A DNA stretch of 64,000 bases. It comes from Berkiella_A sp050252335. Its GTDB lineage: Bacteria > Pseudomonadota > Gammaproteobacteria > Berkiellales > Berkiellaceae. The position numbers were made by a program, and so were the translations under genes. Positions 15,667-25,804 of the stretch are shown in pieces. Below the pieces are notes generated by a model. The model saw only the letters and a program-made list of their open reading frames with translations. It was not told the DNA's origin and did not search any database. Each line of letters starts with the position of its first letter. Positions within the stretch are counted from its first letter, which is position 1. The stretch is taken from positions 57,879-121,878 of the forward strand of contig JBFWLB010000003.1 of NCBI GenBank assembly GCA_050252335.1, in the 5' to 3' direction.

Positions 15667-18600
15667 CGTACCAGAAAGGAAGGGCGGGAAAATAAAGCCC
15701 CACTCTAACCGGTCTTTTCCAATAATTTTCCAATACGCTCTTATAGGTTAACAACTGTTGTTTATATTTTTCTGCTTCCACACCAATATCAAACTGCTGC
15801 ATTTCTTGACTGTGTGTTAATTTAAAATCGACAACCCACGCTTGATTATTTTCATCAATAAAAGCGCAATCTACAATAATATGTGCAATATTTTTCTCTT
15901 TCTTTAAACTAACAATACTAGAAAATGCTTTCTCAGCCAATCGATTTTGATGATCTTTATCAATAATCCAAAGCCCTTTTTCATCTGAAAATATATTTTT
16001 TAAGGCATGATGAATTGCATGACAAGTGCTTTCAAATATTCCCGTTGCCAAGCCATAAGGTCGTAATAAAAAGGGTATACTACGAATGAGTTTTGGCAAG
16101 GCTTCTTGAAGCGATAAATATTGCTGATTTTGACAATAATAAGCAATAAGACGATGAAAGATGATGCCTGCTATTCGTTGGTGATGATGCTCACGCACAG
16201 GGCGATTGAGATCTTGTGCATCCTCATTATAGGAAAGCATCGAAATACGATGCAAATCAATGGGTTGCTTAGCGCGATACACAAAAGGCACCGGAATGTT
16301 GGCATTATGTATCTCACCATCTTCATGCATTTTATTTTCTACGTCATCAGATATATTGATGTAATCCCATAATAGCTCAAGAAAGCTACCTGCTTTAGGC
16401 TTAATATAGTCACCCGCTTCATTTTTTTCCAGGCTAAAACATAGAAATAATTTTGATTTAGCTCTGGTTAAAGCAACATACAATAAACGTATTAATTCAT
16501 ATCTGTTCTTCTGGCTAACTACTTTGCTTAAATAATAAAAAATATTTTTTTGTGGCTTTGTTTTACTAAGCGTTTTTGCCCCCATGAGAAATACTTTATT
16601 TTGCCCATACCAACCTTCATGCCATTGTAATAAAGTGGAGTCTGCTTTATTGGTCAGCATCTGCAAGCTAGGTAATATAACAGTATCAAACTCTAGACCT
16701 TTCGCCTGATGAATGGTCATCAGCTGAACCTGAGTATTTTGTTCTTTAATAGACGCCCCTTCTGTCAGTGTATGAGATTGATCCGCATACACTGAGGTTA
16801 ATTTTTCTTCAAAAGCATCAAAATCAACGTCATACTCCTGCTCAATGAATTTTTCAAGTAAAATAAAGACTTGATCAATATCTTGAGATACATCCTGAGG
16901 ATAACAAGCAGCGCTACCTAAAGCATTCCAAAGCCCTTTTAACCATGCGGCAACACCGCGACGTTGCTTGTGGTGTAACCAATAATCAATAATAGTAACA
17001 AAAGGTTGTAATCTTTCCATGGCATCCATGCTTAAGCCTATTTCTTTAGCACGTGCACTTTCCATTGACTTAACAATTTCCCAAATCGAATGCTTGTCAC
17101 TTTCCTGGATGATTTTATAGATATCTATTAATTGCAAACCCAACCACGGAGCACGCAATACAGACAACCAAGCAATTCTATCATTCCAATTAAAGAGAGC
17201 CTTTGCTAAGGAAACGAGATCAATGACATGTGGTCTCACAACAAGCTGAGAAATTTCTTTTGCATAAAAAGCTATATTATTCGCCTTTAATAAAGTAATA
17301 ATATTAACAAGGTGCTTTTTCGCTCGTACCAGGACAGCCAATGAATTCTGCGGCTGTTGCTTTTGTAACGCTTGTATTTGCTCTACGACATATAATGATT
17401 CATCTCTCAATTTAGAAAAACACTTGACAGAAATACTTGCTTGCTCATTACTGTTCACTGCAGAATAAGCTTGCTTATGTGTAACAGCACCTGTAGCAAG
17501 ATTATCTGCTTCAGGAAAAATATATTTGAGTTTATCTGAAACCCAATTAACCAGCATAGGCTGACTTCTAAAATTTCTCTTTAAAGAAATACTTTTTAAA
17601 GTTATATTAGCAATACCATACTGTTGTGCATGCAAAAAAACGCCTACTTCTGCGCCCCGAAATCGATAGATGGATTGCTGTGGATCCCCAACTAAAAATA
17701 CCGTTTTATACCCTTCGCTACCTGTAGGTGTCCACTCACAAATTAACTGTTCTAAAAGCTGAAACTGTAATGCAGAAGTATCTTGAAATTCATCAACTAA
17801 AATATGCGAAATGGTATAATCTAAAGCTTGTGCTACTTCGGTGGGGCCTGTTTCATCTCTTAAGGCATGCAAAGCCCCCAAAGACATTTCTACAAAATCT
17901 ACCTTGCCTGTTTCTTGAAAAGAAATTTTCAAAAACCCAACAAGAACCGGTAAAACTTGTTGCAAGGCTATCAAAATACCCAGTTCTTCTTCTGGTACAT
18001 TGCTATCCGGCAAAATCAATAATTCATTCAAAGACTGGTTCAGAATACTATTTTCTGACATTACTTTTAATAAAGCTTCAAACTCGCTTTTTCTTGTCTT
18101 GCGTATTTCTTTGTCTTGTTTAGATTTAGCACTACTGGCACTATGAAAACCTTGGTTTTTATTAACAACTTTTCGCCACCCTCCATCTTTGACGAGTAAT
18201 AAATCACAAAGTGCCAACCATAAATCAGTACTTTCAATATCCGTGGGCAAATATCTAAGATCAGAATACTCACAAAAAACATGTGCTTCACCGTTTTCAA
18301 TATATTGCGAGTGAAGATAATTTAAGGTTTCTACAAGCGCCTGTTCATAAGGCATGATATCTGTGGCAATCTTTTCTATCACATGTTGTTTTATATTGTT
18401 AATGCCTTTCTTAAAATAATGAAAGAGATCTTGCTGCTGTGATTGCTCAAACAGATAAGGCAACCATTGATCTCGATTAGTCAGTAATTGAATAAACCAA
18501 TCACAGACTCTGTTCATGTTATCAAAGTAAAGTAATAGTTTTTCAAAGCCGGAATACCATTCGCTTTCTTGCGTTGTTTCACGAATAAAGCTTTCAACCG

Positions 18601-19060
18601 CTTTTTTATATAATACCGTGGGAGAATCATGAATTTCAGGCTTTCCACCAAAGTGTGACAAAATTGGCGTTCTATAAGCCAGCATTGTACATAATGCGTC
18701 AATTGTTAAAATTCTTAACCGACTGGGGTTTTCTAATAGATACCAGCTATTTTCTTGATCTTTGACCAGAACGCGCTTTGCAATTTCAATCCTGGTTTTA
18801 TCTTTTTCAGAGCATTCAGATAAATTACTAGAGCCACACAAAGCAGCTTGCTTGAGAGCCTGTATGACTCTATGCTTCATTTCACTCGCTGCTTTTCGCG
18901 TGAAAGTAACAGCCACCACTTCTTCAGGATCTTTATGCACATAATTAAGCAGTGTAAGATAACGCAACGTTAATAATTCTGTTTTTCCAGAGCCTGCGGG
19001 AGCCTCCACAATAAAGGATTGGTTGGGCGTTAGCGCTTCAATACGTTCTTTCTCATCCAT
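15647..19060 (-). CDS. addA: AddA/RecB-like helicase-nuclease (UvrD-type SF1 helicase + PD-(D/E)XK)
   Basis: 1137 residues. Motor and nuclease subunit of a double-strand-break end-processing complex. Helicase motifs in order: Walker A EAPAGSGKTELL (residues 19-30), AVTFTRKAASEM (motif Ia), LVDEFQDTS (motif II), FLVGDPQQSIYRFRGAE (motif III), and LMTIHQAKGLEFD plus LLYVALTRAKSKL (motifs V and VI). The C-terminal nuclease shows AWVVDFKLTHS, with Asp and Lys of the active site. Its start overlaps the end of the AddB-like gene by 8 bp (19053-19060), implying one operon and one complex. The final residues fall inside repeat family A, so the C-terminus may have been altered by that insertion. Confidence 0.9.
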   Translation of the reverse strand: MDEKERIEALTPNQSFIVEAPAGSGKTELLTLRYLTLLNYVHKDPEEVVAVTFTRKAASEMKHRVIQALKQAALCGSSNLSECSEKDKTRIEIAKRVLVKDQENSWYLLENPSRLRILTIDALCTMLAYRTPILSHFGGKPEIHDSPTVLYKKAVESFIRETTQESEWYSGFEKLLLYFDNMNRVCDWFIQLLTNRDQWLPYLFEQSQQQDLFHYFKKGINNIKQHVIEKIATDIMPYEQALVETLNYLHSQYIENGEAHVFCEYSDLRYLPTDIESTDLWLALCDLLLVKDGGWRKVVNKNQGFHSASSAKSKQDKEIRKTRKSEFEALLKVMSENSILNQSLNELLILPDSNVPEEELGILIALQQVLPVLVGFLKISFQETGKVDFVEMSLGALHALRDETGPTEVAQALDYTISHILVDEFQDTSALQFQLLEQLICEWTPTGSEGYKTVFLVGDPQQSIYRFRGAEVGVFLHAQQYGIANITLKSISLKRNFRSQPMLVNWVSDKLKYIFPEADNLATGAVTHKQAYSAVNSNEQASISVKCFSKLRDESLYVVEQIQALQKQQPQNSLAVLVRAKKHLVNIITLLKANNIAFYAKEISQLVVRPHVIDLVSLAKALFNWNDRIAWLSVLRAPWLGLQLIDIYKIIQESDKHSIWEIVKSMESARAKEIGLSMDAMERLQPFVTIIDYWLHHKQRRGVAAWLKGLWNALGSAACYPQDVSQDIDQVFILLEKFIEQEYDVDFDAFEEKLTSVYADQSHTLTEGASIKEQNTQVQLMTIHQAKGLEFDTVILPSLQMLTNKADSTLLQWHEGWYGQNKVFLMGAKTLSKTKPQKNIFYYLSKVVSQKNRYELIRLLYVALTRAKSKLFLCFSLEKNEAGDYIKPKAGSFLELLWDYINISDDVENKMHEDGEIHNANIPVPFVYRAKQPIDLHRISMLSYNEDAQDLNRPVREHHHQRIAGIIFHRLIAYYCQNQQYLSLQEALPKLIRSIPFLLRPYGLATGIFESTCHAIHHALKNIFSDEKGLWIIDKDHQNRLAEKAFSSIVSLKKEKNIAHIIVDCAFIDENNQAWVVDFKLTHSQEMQQFDIGVEAEKYKQQLLTYKSVLENYWKRPVRVGLYFPALPFWYEYSLHT

Positions 19061-21734
19061 ACATTTTCTCTGCTTGCATTTTATCTTGAATTCTACAAAA
19101 ACTACCTAAATCACATAATCGGCACGTTTGAACACCATCAATTGGATTGAGCGTTAAATACCCATCTATATATGCTTGAGATAATCGATTTAACTCATTA
19201 TGCCATACTTGTAATTGTGACTCCCAAGTGGTTGAAATATTTAATTCAGATACAGGCACAATACCAGTAATATCCAGATCTTGTGCACTTATGCCCAACA
19301 ATCCATTTTCTTCTTTACCAACCACAAACCATGCAACACCATCAGAAACAAAAGCATGTTCACTCATTAAATATAAGGGTAATTGAGGAGAGCGCAATGG
19401 CACATCTACAATATTTTTTATGTGCATATTGGATGTTTTATAGTCAATCAATAAATATTGATTATTTTCTAAAGCATCTATTCTATCAATACGAATATTA
19501 ATGTGTAGTTCACCTACCTGGATACTATGAAAAGATTCAACAGCACTGATCTGAAAAGATGGACGTGTTTTTTCAATAGCCATAATGTCTAAAAGCATGC
19601 CTTTGATACGCATTTTTTCAAGCTGCCATAAAACTTCTGTATAAGAAACTTTACGTTTTTGTATAGTAATTACTTCGGAAATAATACCTTCTAAAAAAGG
19701 CGCTAAATTATCAGACAAGGCGATCAACGCTTGTTGAGTTTTTACCTGCTCCCAGAATTTTTGCAGACATTCATGGATAATAATACCTCTGATTTTTGGA
19801 TTTATACCCAATGTTTGTGGCTCTGAATTATTTGCCTTTAATCTGAATTTTGCAAAGGCTTTAAATGGACACTGTGCTTGATATTCAAATATCTGACTCC
19901 CTCCCTTGATACTTTCTTTGCTCTGTGCATCCAGCGAAAGAGGGATTGATTGGAAATAATGGTCTATATATTCAATATTCTCTACATGATTAGATATTTG
20001 TTCAAGTCTTTGAGTACTTCGCTGTATAGCATAAGGCTCTGCCATTGTTAAATGATTGATAAGCTCGCTGGGATAGACTGGGTTATTATCATGCAATAAT
20101 GGATAACTACAAATAATATGCGTTGCCGAAGTTAATAGTTTATCAGTAATTTTTTTTGAGAATTCATATTCTCTCTGTGGAGAGGCATGCGGCATAAAAG
20201 CTTGTTTTTGTAGCGCCAATGGCAAAAATGGATTAGGCTCTGCCTTAGGTGGCCAATTTTCATGATGCAAATTCATGAGCCACAATTCATCAAAAATTAA
20301 TCCTGATGCCTCTAATATACCTAAAATCTGTATAGGCGCGCCTTGATTTTCGGGTTGAAAGGCAATATTTGATGCAAATTTTTGAAATTTATCTAAAGCA
20401 TCAGAATAGCCAACATTTCCAAATACCTTATCCAATTGGCAAAATTCATCTAAAAATTTATAAAACCGATTAACTGCTTGATGCTCTATGCTATTCAAAG
20501 CACGCTCGCCTGGCCAGTCCCAAAGATTTAAAACCTTTTCAAAATAACGAGACCAATTCGATATTTTTTGTGTTTTCTGATACGTAGTCAGTGATTTTAA
20601 CGATATAATTATTTCAAGCAAAGCATCTGCATCGCTGTATTTTTGACAAACACTTATCCATTGTTCAAGTGTTAATTTGTCTTGATAGCTATCAATTACT
20701 TTTGATTTTATTGTCTGATACAGGTCTTGATGTTTAATAGAATCTTTAATATAAGCAGAATTCAAAACATGAGAGAGATCAGAAACTGAAAATTCAAATT
20801 TTAACATTCTTAACAACGAGAAACAGATCTGTATGCAAGGGTATTGCGTGAGTGGTATTGCTGTTGAAATATTATATTCGGGAGATACTCTTGTAATAGG
20901 CGATATTTGACTCTCTGCATCAAAAACAGCATCAAAAGCTTGAACCACTTGCTCCCGATAAGCAGGTAAATTCGGTAATACAATGCCAATTTTTAATGTT
21001 TTTTCCTTTGGATTCTTAGATAATAATTTTTCTTTTGCCCAAACAGCTGCTCGTTTAATTTCATCTTGTACATCTTCACAGGCGATACGGCTTATATAGT
21101 CAGGCACAATGGCTGTGGGCGAATCTATCTCTAAGATACAAGATTTTGACTCAATTAGTTTTAAGAATTTGGAAAATTGTGGTGTTATATCATCAAAACC
21201 ATAGCAAATAAGATGATGGATATGAAATGCGTGAGTCACATTTTCACAATAATGCTGCATAATACGATCAAGTAACTGTGCTTGATCAATAAGTTTGAAT
21301 TGTAAGAGGTGATGACGATAGTGTTTACAAAAATCTTGAAAAGCCTCTTGATCAACATTTTCACAGCTGGCTTCTATTTGCTTTGATTCACACCAGTAAT
21401 GCAATGTATTCCATGCGCTTAATACCAATTTTGCTGTTGTATGAGGTTTTAAAAGCCTGTCTGCATAAGAAGATTTTTGAATAATCTCCTCCATTAACAA
21501 CAAGGATTCTTGAGCCGTCATCAAGTAGCAGTCGGTATAACCAGAAACTTCTAAATATTGCCAGTATTGTATACACCAATCTTGCAAACCTTGTATCTTA
21601 GGCATTTCCCAAGCCTGCATTTGGGATTCTTGCATACTCGCATCAAAATCCTTCAGGCAAGCTGCAGCCAAACGTCGCGTAGGTGTTAAAAGAAGAGCGC
21701 CAGACATTAGTTTGTCAACCAATTTAAAATGCAT
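19053..21734 (-). CDS. addB: AddB-like PD-(D/E)XK nuclease with Fe-S cysteines
   Basis: 893 residues. Inactivated-helicase-like plus nuclease partner of the AddA-like protein. The N-terminus LLTPTRRLAAACLKDFD is the family's degenerate start. The C-terminal nuclease has the RIDALE block and YLLIDYKTSN (Asp...Asp-x-Lys). Four cysteines fit the AddB iron-sulphur cluster: C622 in QCPFKAF, then C871, C874 and C880. The last three show the Cx2Cx5C spacing known from B. subtilis AddB. Matches the 'probable DNA repair protein' group common in gammaproteobacteria that lack RecBCD. First gene of the pair; overlap with addA suggests translational coupling. Confidence 0.88.
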   Translation of the reverse strand: MHFKLVDKLMSGALLLTPTRRLAAACLKDFDASMQESQMQAWEMPKIQGLQDWCIQYWQYLEVSGYTDCYLMTAQESLLLMEEIIQKSSYADRLLKPHTTAKLVLSAWNTLHYWCESKQIEASCENVDQEAFQDFCKHYRHHLLQFKLIDQAQLLDRIMQHYCENVTHAFHIHHLICYGFDDITPQFSKFLKLIESKSCILEIDSPTAIVPDYISRIACEDVQDEIKRAAVWAKEKLLSKNPKEKTLKIGIVLPNLPAYREQVVQAFDAVFDAESQISPITRVSPEYNISTAIPLTQYPCIQICFSLLRMLKFEFSVSDLSHVLNSAYIKDSIKHQDLYQTIKSKVIDSYQDKLTLEQWISVCQKYSDADALLEIIISLKSLTTYQKTQKISNWSRYFEKVLNLWDWPGERALNSIEHQAVNRFYKFLDEFCQLDKVFGNVGYSDALDKFQKFASNIAFQPENQGAPIQILGILEASGLIFDELWLMNLHHENWPPKAEPNPFLPLALQKQAFMPHASPQREYEFSKKITDKLLTSATHIICSYPLLHDNNPVYPSELINHLTMAEPYAIQRSTQRLEQISNHVENIEYIDHYFQSIPLSLDAQSKESIKGGSQIFEYQAQCPFKAFAKFRLKANNSEPQTLGINPKIRGIIIHECLQKFWEQVKTQQALIALSDNLAPFLEGIISEVITIQKRKVSYTEVLWQLEKMRIKGMLLDIMAIEKTRPSFQISAVESFHSIQVGELHINIRIDRIDALENNQYLLIDYKTSNMHIKNIVDVPLRSPQLPLYLMSEHAFVSDGVAWFVVGKEENGLLGISAQDLDITGIVPVSELNISTTWESQLQVWHNELNRLSQAYIDGYLTLNPIDGVQTCRLCDLGSFCRIQDKMQAEKMYG

Positions 21735-21876
21735 TATTAGATACCTAAGTTTTATGCTCGCAAGAAGATGTCTCTTCTACTAAAATTGAAAATGAAATAA
21801 GTCGATAAATGAACTTATAATAATAACAGTAACTCAAATCGCTTATATTCCCTGAAAGATGCGCAAGAGGATAACA

Positions 21877-22683
21877 ATGGATATTAAACACATAGCGCCC
21901 AAGCACGGACTTATTGGTCATCGAGGACTCGCTGGTTATGCACCAGAAAATACAATTGCTGCTATTCAAGCAGCTTATGAGCAAGGACTCAACTGGGTTG
22001 AGTTTGATGTTCAGCTGTCAAAAGATCATCAGCTCATAATATTCCATGATCATGATTTAAATCGTACCACTAACGGTAATGGATTAGTTTATGATTTTAC
22101 TTATTCAGATATAAAAGCTTTAGATGCCGGTGCATGGTATGGATCTCAGTTTTCAGGTGCCAAAATTCCAAATCTTGAGAAAGATCTCAGCCAATTATTA
22201 AAATACAAGCTTCATTTTAATATTGAACTAAAATGCCCTAATAGCCCAAGCAAAGCTTATAAAGACGCACTCTGTGACTCTTTTTGCAGTTTGATTGAGA
22301 AAAAATGGCCAAAAACAAGAGCATTGCCATTGGTTTCAAGTTTCGAATGGGACTTACTACTTCAAGTACGAAATAGACTTAAAAACATAGCTATTGGTTT
22401 TTTATGTGATGCTATTACGCCAGAATTGACCAGACTGGCGGTGAAAACACCTAATGCCACGATTAACTGTAATTATCATTCACTGAATGATTCTGATATT
22501 TCTCGATCTCAGCACTTAAATATCCCTTTGTTAGTCTATACCGTTAATGAGCAAGAAATTGCCAATCAATTATTAAACCAAGGTGTGTTTGGTATTTTTA
22601 CAGACTCATTAATAAAATCTAGCCCCAGCATTCGCGAAGCTATTCAGAATCACAACTTTATCATTAATAGGTTATTTATTTAG
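21877..22683 (+). CDS. Glycerophosphodiester phosphodiesterase (GDPD family)
   Basis: Hydrolyses glycerophosphodiesters to glycerol-3-phosphate and an alcohol. Catalytic landmarks: GLIGHRGLAGYAPENT (His of the HRG motif), WVEFDVQLSKD (metal-binding Glu and Asp), IIFHDHDLNRTTNG (second catalytic His) and HFNIELKCPN. The C-terminal segment is LLVYTVNEQEIANQLLNQGV followed by FTDS. At 268 residues it is of cytosolic type (no signal peptide), like UgpQ. I prefer ATG 21877, because AAGAGG (21865-21870) is six bases upstream; ATG 21859 would add six residues without a ribosome-binding site. A GC-rich hairpin follows at 22708-22730. Confidence 0.92.
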   Translation: MDIKHIAPKHGLIGHRGLAGYAPENTIAAIQAAYEQGLNWVEFDVQLSKDHQLIIFHDHDLNRTTNGNGLVYDFTYSDIKALDAGAWYGSQFSGAKIPNLEKDLSQLLKYKLHFNIELKCPNSPSKAYKDALCDSFCSLIEKKWPKTRALPLVSSFEWDLLLQVRNRLKNIAIGFLCDAITPELTRLAVKTPNATINCNYHSLNDSDISRSQHLNIPLLVYTVNEQEIANQLLNQGVFGIFTDSLIKSSPSIREAIQNHNFIINRLFI

Positions 22684-22707
22684 CTAAAAACGGTTCTACA
22701 TTCTGTA

Positions 22708-22730
22708 GGGGTAGGTTTCTGTGCCTCCCC
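22708..22730 (+). terminator. GC-rich hairpin after the GDPD gene
   Basis: GGGGTAGG and CCTCCCC pair with one bulged base around an eight-base loop, 25 bases after the stop, and are followed by CTCTTTAATC. Plausible but imperfect terminator. Confidence 0.35.
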
Positions 22731-22756
22731 CTCTTTAATCCTGAGATATCCCCACG

Positions 22757-22969
22757 AATGAAGCTTCGTCATTGCGAGCAAAAGACGCAGGAAAAAGGCA
22801 AAATAAGAGATAAACCATCACGTCTTTTGTGCAGCAATCTATCTTAAAATCTTTCTTAGCGCGCTCTTCTTAAAGGTTCCATGATGGATTGCTTCGCTTT
22901 AGCCGTTATATTTTTGTGCTTTTTCAATTAGTTACATACGGCTTCCGCTCGCAATGACGAAGCTTCATT
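22757..22969. repeat. Dispersed repeat family C, copy 2, with perfect 23-bp terminal inverted repeats
   Basis: The element begins at 22757 with AATGAAGCTTCGTCATTGCG and ends at 22969 with the exact reverse complement; 22757-22779 and 22947-22969 pair perfectly. The interior matches 11757-11960. At 213 bp, without coding capacity and with perfect ends, it behaves like a MITE or large palindromic repeat. Confidence 0.85.
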
Positions 22970-22994
22970 TGTGTGGATACTTCAACACTTTAAT

Positions 22995-23097
22995 CTAGGA
23001 CACCCAAATATCTTTTTCAACATCTTTCATAGCATCTTTCATAGGACACCCACACTTTCTGAGGGGGTATTTTCTAGGATATTTTCTAGGACACCCA
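22995..23097. repeat. Three REP-like AGGACACCCA motifs
   Basis: TAGGACACCCA occurs at 22996-23006, 23042-23052 and 23087-23097, each near CTTTC or TTTTC-rich DNA; a truncated TTTTCTAGGAT lies between the last two. The motif is the same as that flanking the RAYT gene at 2.6-3.9 kb (AGGACAnCCA). It sits in the 500-bp gap before metN, which otherwise contains repeat family C and no gene. Confidence 0.6.
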
Positions 23098-23208
23098 TAC
23101 TTTCTTTTCAGACCTCTGCCCCTGTATCCACCCACATTTAACAGCCGTATTTCTAAAGCCAGTGTTCTGTGTTAAAATCATTGGTTAATTTTCTCTTTGC
23201 GCAACAGC

Positions 23209-24270
23209 ATGATTAGCATAAAAAATCTTTCAAAATCTTACTCATCGGGCGTATCTAAGCCATCAGACCCACAAGCCGTGAAAGCGCTTGATAATATTAA
23301 TTTGGATATTAAGCCAGGCGAAGTGTTTGGCATTATTGGAAAAAGTGGCGCAGGCAAAAGTACACTGATTAAGTGCGTTAATTTATTATCACCGCCCTCC
23401 AGTGGCGATGTCATCATTGATGGTCAATCAACCTCTCATTTAACTGAAAATGAACTACGCATAACCCGCTTGAAAATGGGTAAAATCTTTCAGCACTTTA
23501 ATTTACTGCGCTCACGAACAGTTGAACAGAATGTTGCCCTACCGCTTGAATTACTCAAAAAACCCAAAGCAGAAATACACAAACGTGTAGCCGATCTGCT
23601 GATGTTGGTAAATTTAAGTGAACATGCCAAAAAATATCCCAGTCAATTAAGTGGTGGGCAAAAACAACGTGTTGCCATTGCAAGAGCCATAGCAACGACG
23701 CCTAAAATATTACTATCCGATGAAGCAACCAGTGCACTTGATCCCACCTCAACCAGAGATATTTTGCGATTACTCAAAAAAATTAATCAAGAATTAGGTC
23801 TCACGATTTTTATGATCACGCATGAAATGGATGTCGTGAAAGAAATATGCGACAAAGTTGCGGTTATTGATGATGGAAAAATTATTGAGCAAGGCTCTGT
23901 GATCGAGATATTTACAAATCCCAAGCAAGAAGTTACCAAAGAATTGGTGAAGAAAACATCTATGCTAGAAGTACCTCTGCACATTCAAAAAATGCTGCAA
24001 AAGTATAGCAAGCCTGGTTCAAGCCGTATCTTACGATTGGCTTATCATGGCGAACAAGCATCCCAGCCGATTATTAGCTATCTTATTTCACAATATCGAA
24101 TCGTCATCAATATTTTGCAAGGCTATATTGAAAATATTCAAGATCAACCCATGGGGGTCATGATTGTTGAGATCCGAGGCGATCAAGACAACATTGAAAA
24201 AAGCATTCAATTTCTAGAACGTAATGGCTTATATGTAGAGACCTTAGGTTATGTTGAATCCGATCATTAA
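23209..24270 (+). CDS. metN: Methionine importer ATPase
   Basis: ATPase of the D/L-methionine ABC importer MetNIQ. Walker A GKSGAGKST (about residues 44-52 from this start), signature LSGGQKQRVAIARA, Walker B ILLSDEATSALD and the H-loop ITHEMDVV are all present. The C-terminal 100 residues form the NIL ligand-sensing domain that lets internal methionine inhibit the transporter. I take ATG 23209 (MISIKNLSKSY) as start; the in-frame TTG at 23197 would add four unusual residues. No clear Shine-Dalgarno, S-box or SAM riboswitch is visible upstream. It overlaps metI by 20 bp. Confidence 0.95.
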   Translation: MISIKNLSKSYSSGVSKPSDPQAVKALDNINLDIKPGEVFGIIGKSGAGKSTLIKCVNLLSPPSSGDVIIDGQSTSHLTENELRITRLKMGKIFQHFNLLRSRTVEQNVALPLELLKKPKAEIHKRVADLLMLVNLSEHAKKYPSQLSGGQKQRVAIARAIATTPKILLSDEATSALDPTSTRDILRLLKKINQELGLTIFMITHEMDVVKEICDKVAVIDDGKIIEQGSVIEIFTNPKQEVTKELVKKTSMLEVPLHIQKMLQKYSKPGSSRILRLAYHGEQASQPIISYLISQYRIVINILQGYIENIQDQPMGVMIVEIRGDQDNIEKSIQFLERNGLYVETLGYVESDH

Positions 24271-24892
24271 AGCAAGCTTTGAAACACTTGAGATGGTTTT
24301 TGTCTCGGGTCTTTTTTCTCTAATAGGTGGATTACCTTTAGGGATTTTGTTGCATCTTTGTGCACCTAATCGACTCTGGTCAAGAAAACATTTATATCGA
24401 TTATTAAGTTTAGTCGTAAACGCTACACGCTCAATTCCATTTATTATATTAATGATTGCCATTATCCCTTTTACCAGGCTAATGGTGGGCACGTCTATTG
24501 GTGTCCATGCGGTAATTGTGCCACTGACTTTGGCAGCAATCCCTTTCTTTGCACGTACAGTTGAAACAGCGCTTAATGAAATTCCTGATGGATTGATAGA
24601 AGCCGCTAAGTCAATGGGTGCCAATCATTTTCAAATCATTAGCAAGGTATTAATCCCAGAGAGCTTGCCTTCTATTATCAGTGGTTTAACCCTTACTTTG
24701 GTCAATTTAGTGGGTTATTCAGCCATGGCAGGCTTCAATGGTAGTGGTGGTTTAGGCACCCTCGCCATTAACTATGGCTATCAAAGATACGATACACAAA
24801 TAATGATTATTACTGTGTTAATTCTCGTTGTACTCGTTCAATGTATTCAATCAGTAGGTGATTATGTCTCGCGTAAAATACTTTCTCATTAG
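24251..24892 (+). CDS. metI: Methionine importer permease
   Basis: 213-residue inner-membrane subunit of MetNIQ with five hydrophobic segments. The EAA loop region reads IPDGLIEAAKSMGANHFQII. GYSAMAGFNGSGGLGTLAIN is split between loop and final helix, as in E. coli MetI, and the protein ends VGDYVSRKILSH. It overlaps metN (20 bp) and metQ (35 bp), a tightly packed operon with probable translational coupling. Confidence 0.95.
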   Translation: MLNPIIKASFETLEMVFVSGLFSLIGGLPLGILLHLCAPNRLWSRKHLYRLLSLVVNATRSIPFIILMIAIIPFTRLMVGTSIGVHAVIVPLTLAAIPFFARTVETALNEIPDGLIEAAKSMGANHFQIISKVLIPESLPSIISGLTLTLVNLVGYSAMAGFNGSGGLGTLAINYGYQRYDTQIMIITVLILVVLVQCIQSVGDYVSRKILSH

Positions 24893-25661
24893 CCTTATTT
24901 TCCTATTTATTGTGGGCTGCCAACAAAAGTCCCGAGACGATCACGAAATTTACATTGGCACTATCAGTGGCCCAGAAACAGAACTGATGGAAGTCGCAAA
25001 AGTGGTTGCAAAACAAAAGTACAATCTTGAAGTAAAAATCTTTGAATTTGAAGATTATACAATGCCCAATACAGCACTTGCAGAAGGTGCAATTGATGCC
25101 AATATGTTCCAACATCAACCCTTTTTAGATATCGTGAATCAAGAAAGACATCTTGACCTCATAGCGATTGGAAAGATGTACATCTACCCCATGGGTATTT
25201 ATTCTAAAAAATATACCGAACTACAAAGCTTACCTATTGGTGCAAAAATTGGTATCCCCAATGATCCAAGCAACGAGGCAAGGGCACTAAAATTACTAGA
25301 GAAAGCCGGCTTAATTACGCTTGCAGAATCAAGCGATCTACAACTCACACCCAAGAAAATAAGAACAAATCCTAAAAATCTTCGCTTTCAGGAAGTGACA
25401 GCAGCGCAATTACCACGTGCATTAGATGACTTTGATGCAGCGTGTATTAACACTAATTATGCTTTAGCGGCCAGCCTATCGCCCACGGATGCTCTCTTTA
25501 AAGAAAACAAAGATTCACCCTATGTCAATATTGTTGTTGTCAATAATTCTGAAAAAGACAAAGAAAAATTCGAAAAATTAATGCTATCACTACATTCTGA
25601 AGAAGTACAAGCGAAAGCAAAAGCACTTTTTGGAGAATATGCATTGCCTGGCTGGAAATAA
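24858..25661 (+). CDS. metQ: Methionine-binding lipoprotein
   Basis: Periplasmic methionine-binding lipoprotein. The signal peptide ends in lipobox FIVGC (Cys about residue 21) followed by QQKSRDD. Family motifs: IYIGTISGPETELMEVAK, FEDYTMPNTALAEGAIDANM with FQHQPFLD after it, GAKIGIPNDPSNEARAL and AACINTNYALAASLSP. At 267 residues it is of normal length. The start may be ATG 24858 or ATG 24864; both lie inside metI. Last gene of metNIQ. Confidence 0.95.
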   Translation: MIMSRVKYFLISLIFLFIVGCQQKSRDDHEIYIGTISGPETELMEVAKVVAKQKYNLEVKIFEFEDYTMPNTALAEGAIDANMFQHQPFLDIVNQERHLDLIAIGKMYIYPMGIYSKKYTELQSLPIGAKIGIPNDPSNEARALKLLEKAGLITLAESSDLQLTPKKIRTNPKNLRFQEVTAAQLPRALDDFDAACINTNYALAASLSPTDALFKENKDSPYVNIVVVNNSEKDKEKFEKLMLSLHSEEVQAKAKALFGEYALPGWK

Positions 25662-25804
25662 AAAAACGACCTACTGACAGCTCTCTTCCCCGTCCAGCTC
25701 ACAAATTAGCTTCGGGATGACACAACCGTCGTCCCACGAGCATTTTCCCATTTTAAATTTAGTCAAAAAACTTACTTTTGTAAGGCATATTTCATTCAAA
25801 TTAC

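Noticed and set aside
22995..23097. Regularly repeated AGGACACCCA words as a possible CRISPR array
   Set aside because: The repeat core is only about 11 bases, spacers are irregular and low-complexity, and no cas genes are nearby. The same word flanks a RAYT gene, so a REP-like origin fits better.
23098..23208. SAM riboswitch, S-box or MetJ operator upstream of metN
   Set aside because: I looked for a long conserved stem structure or AGACGTCT-like boxes and saw none; the region is AT-rich and partly occupied by repeats.
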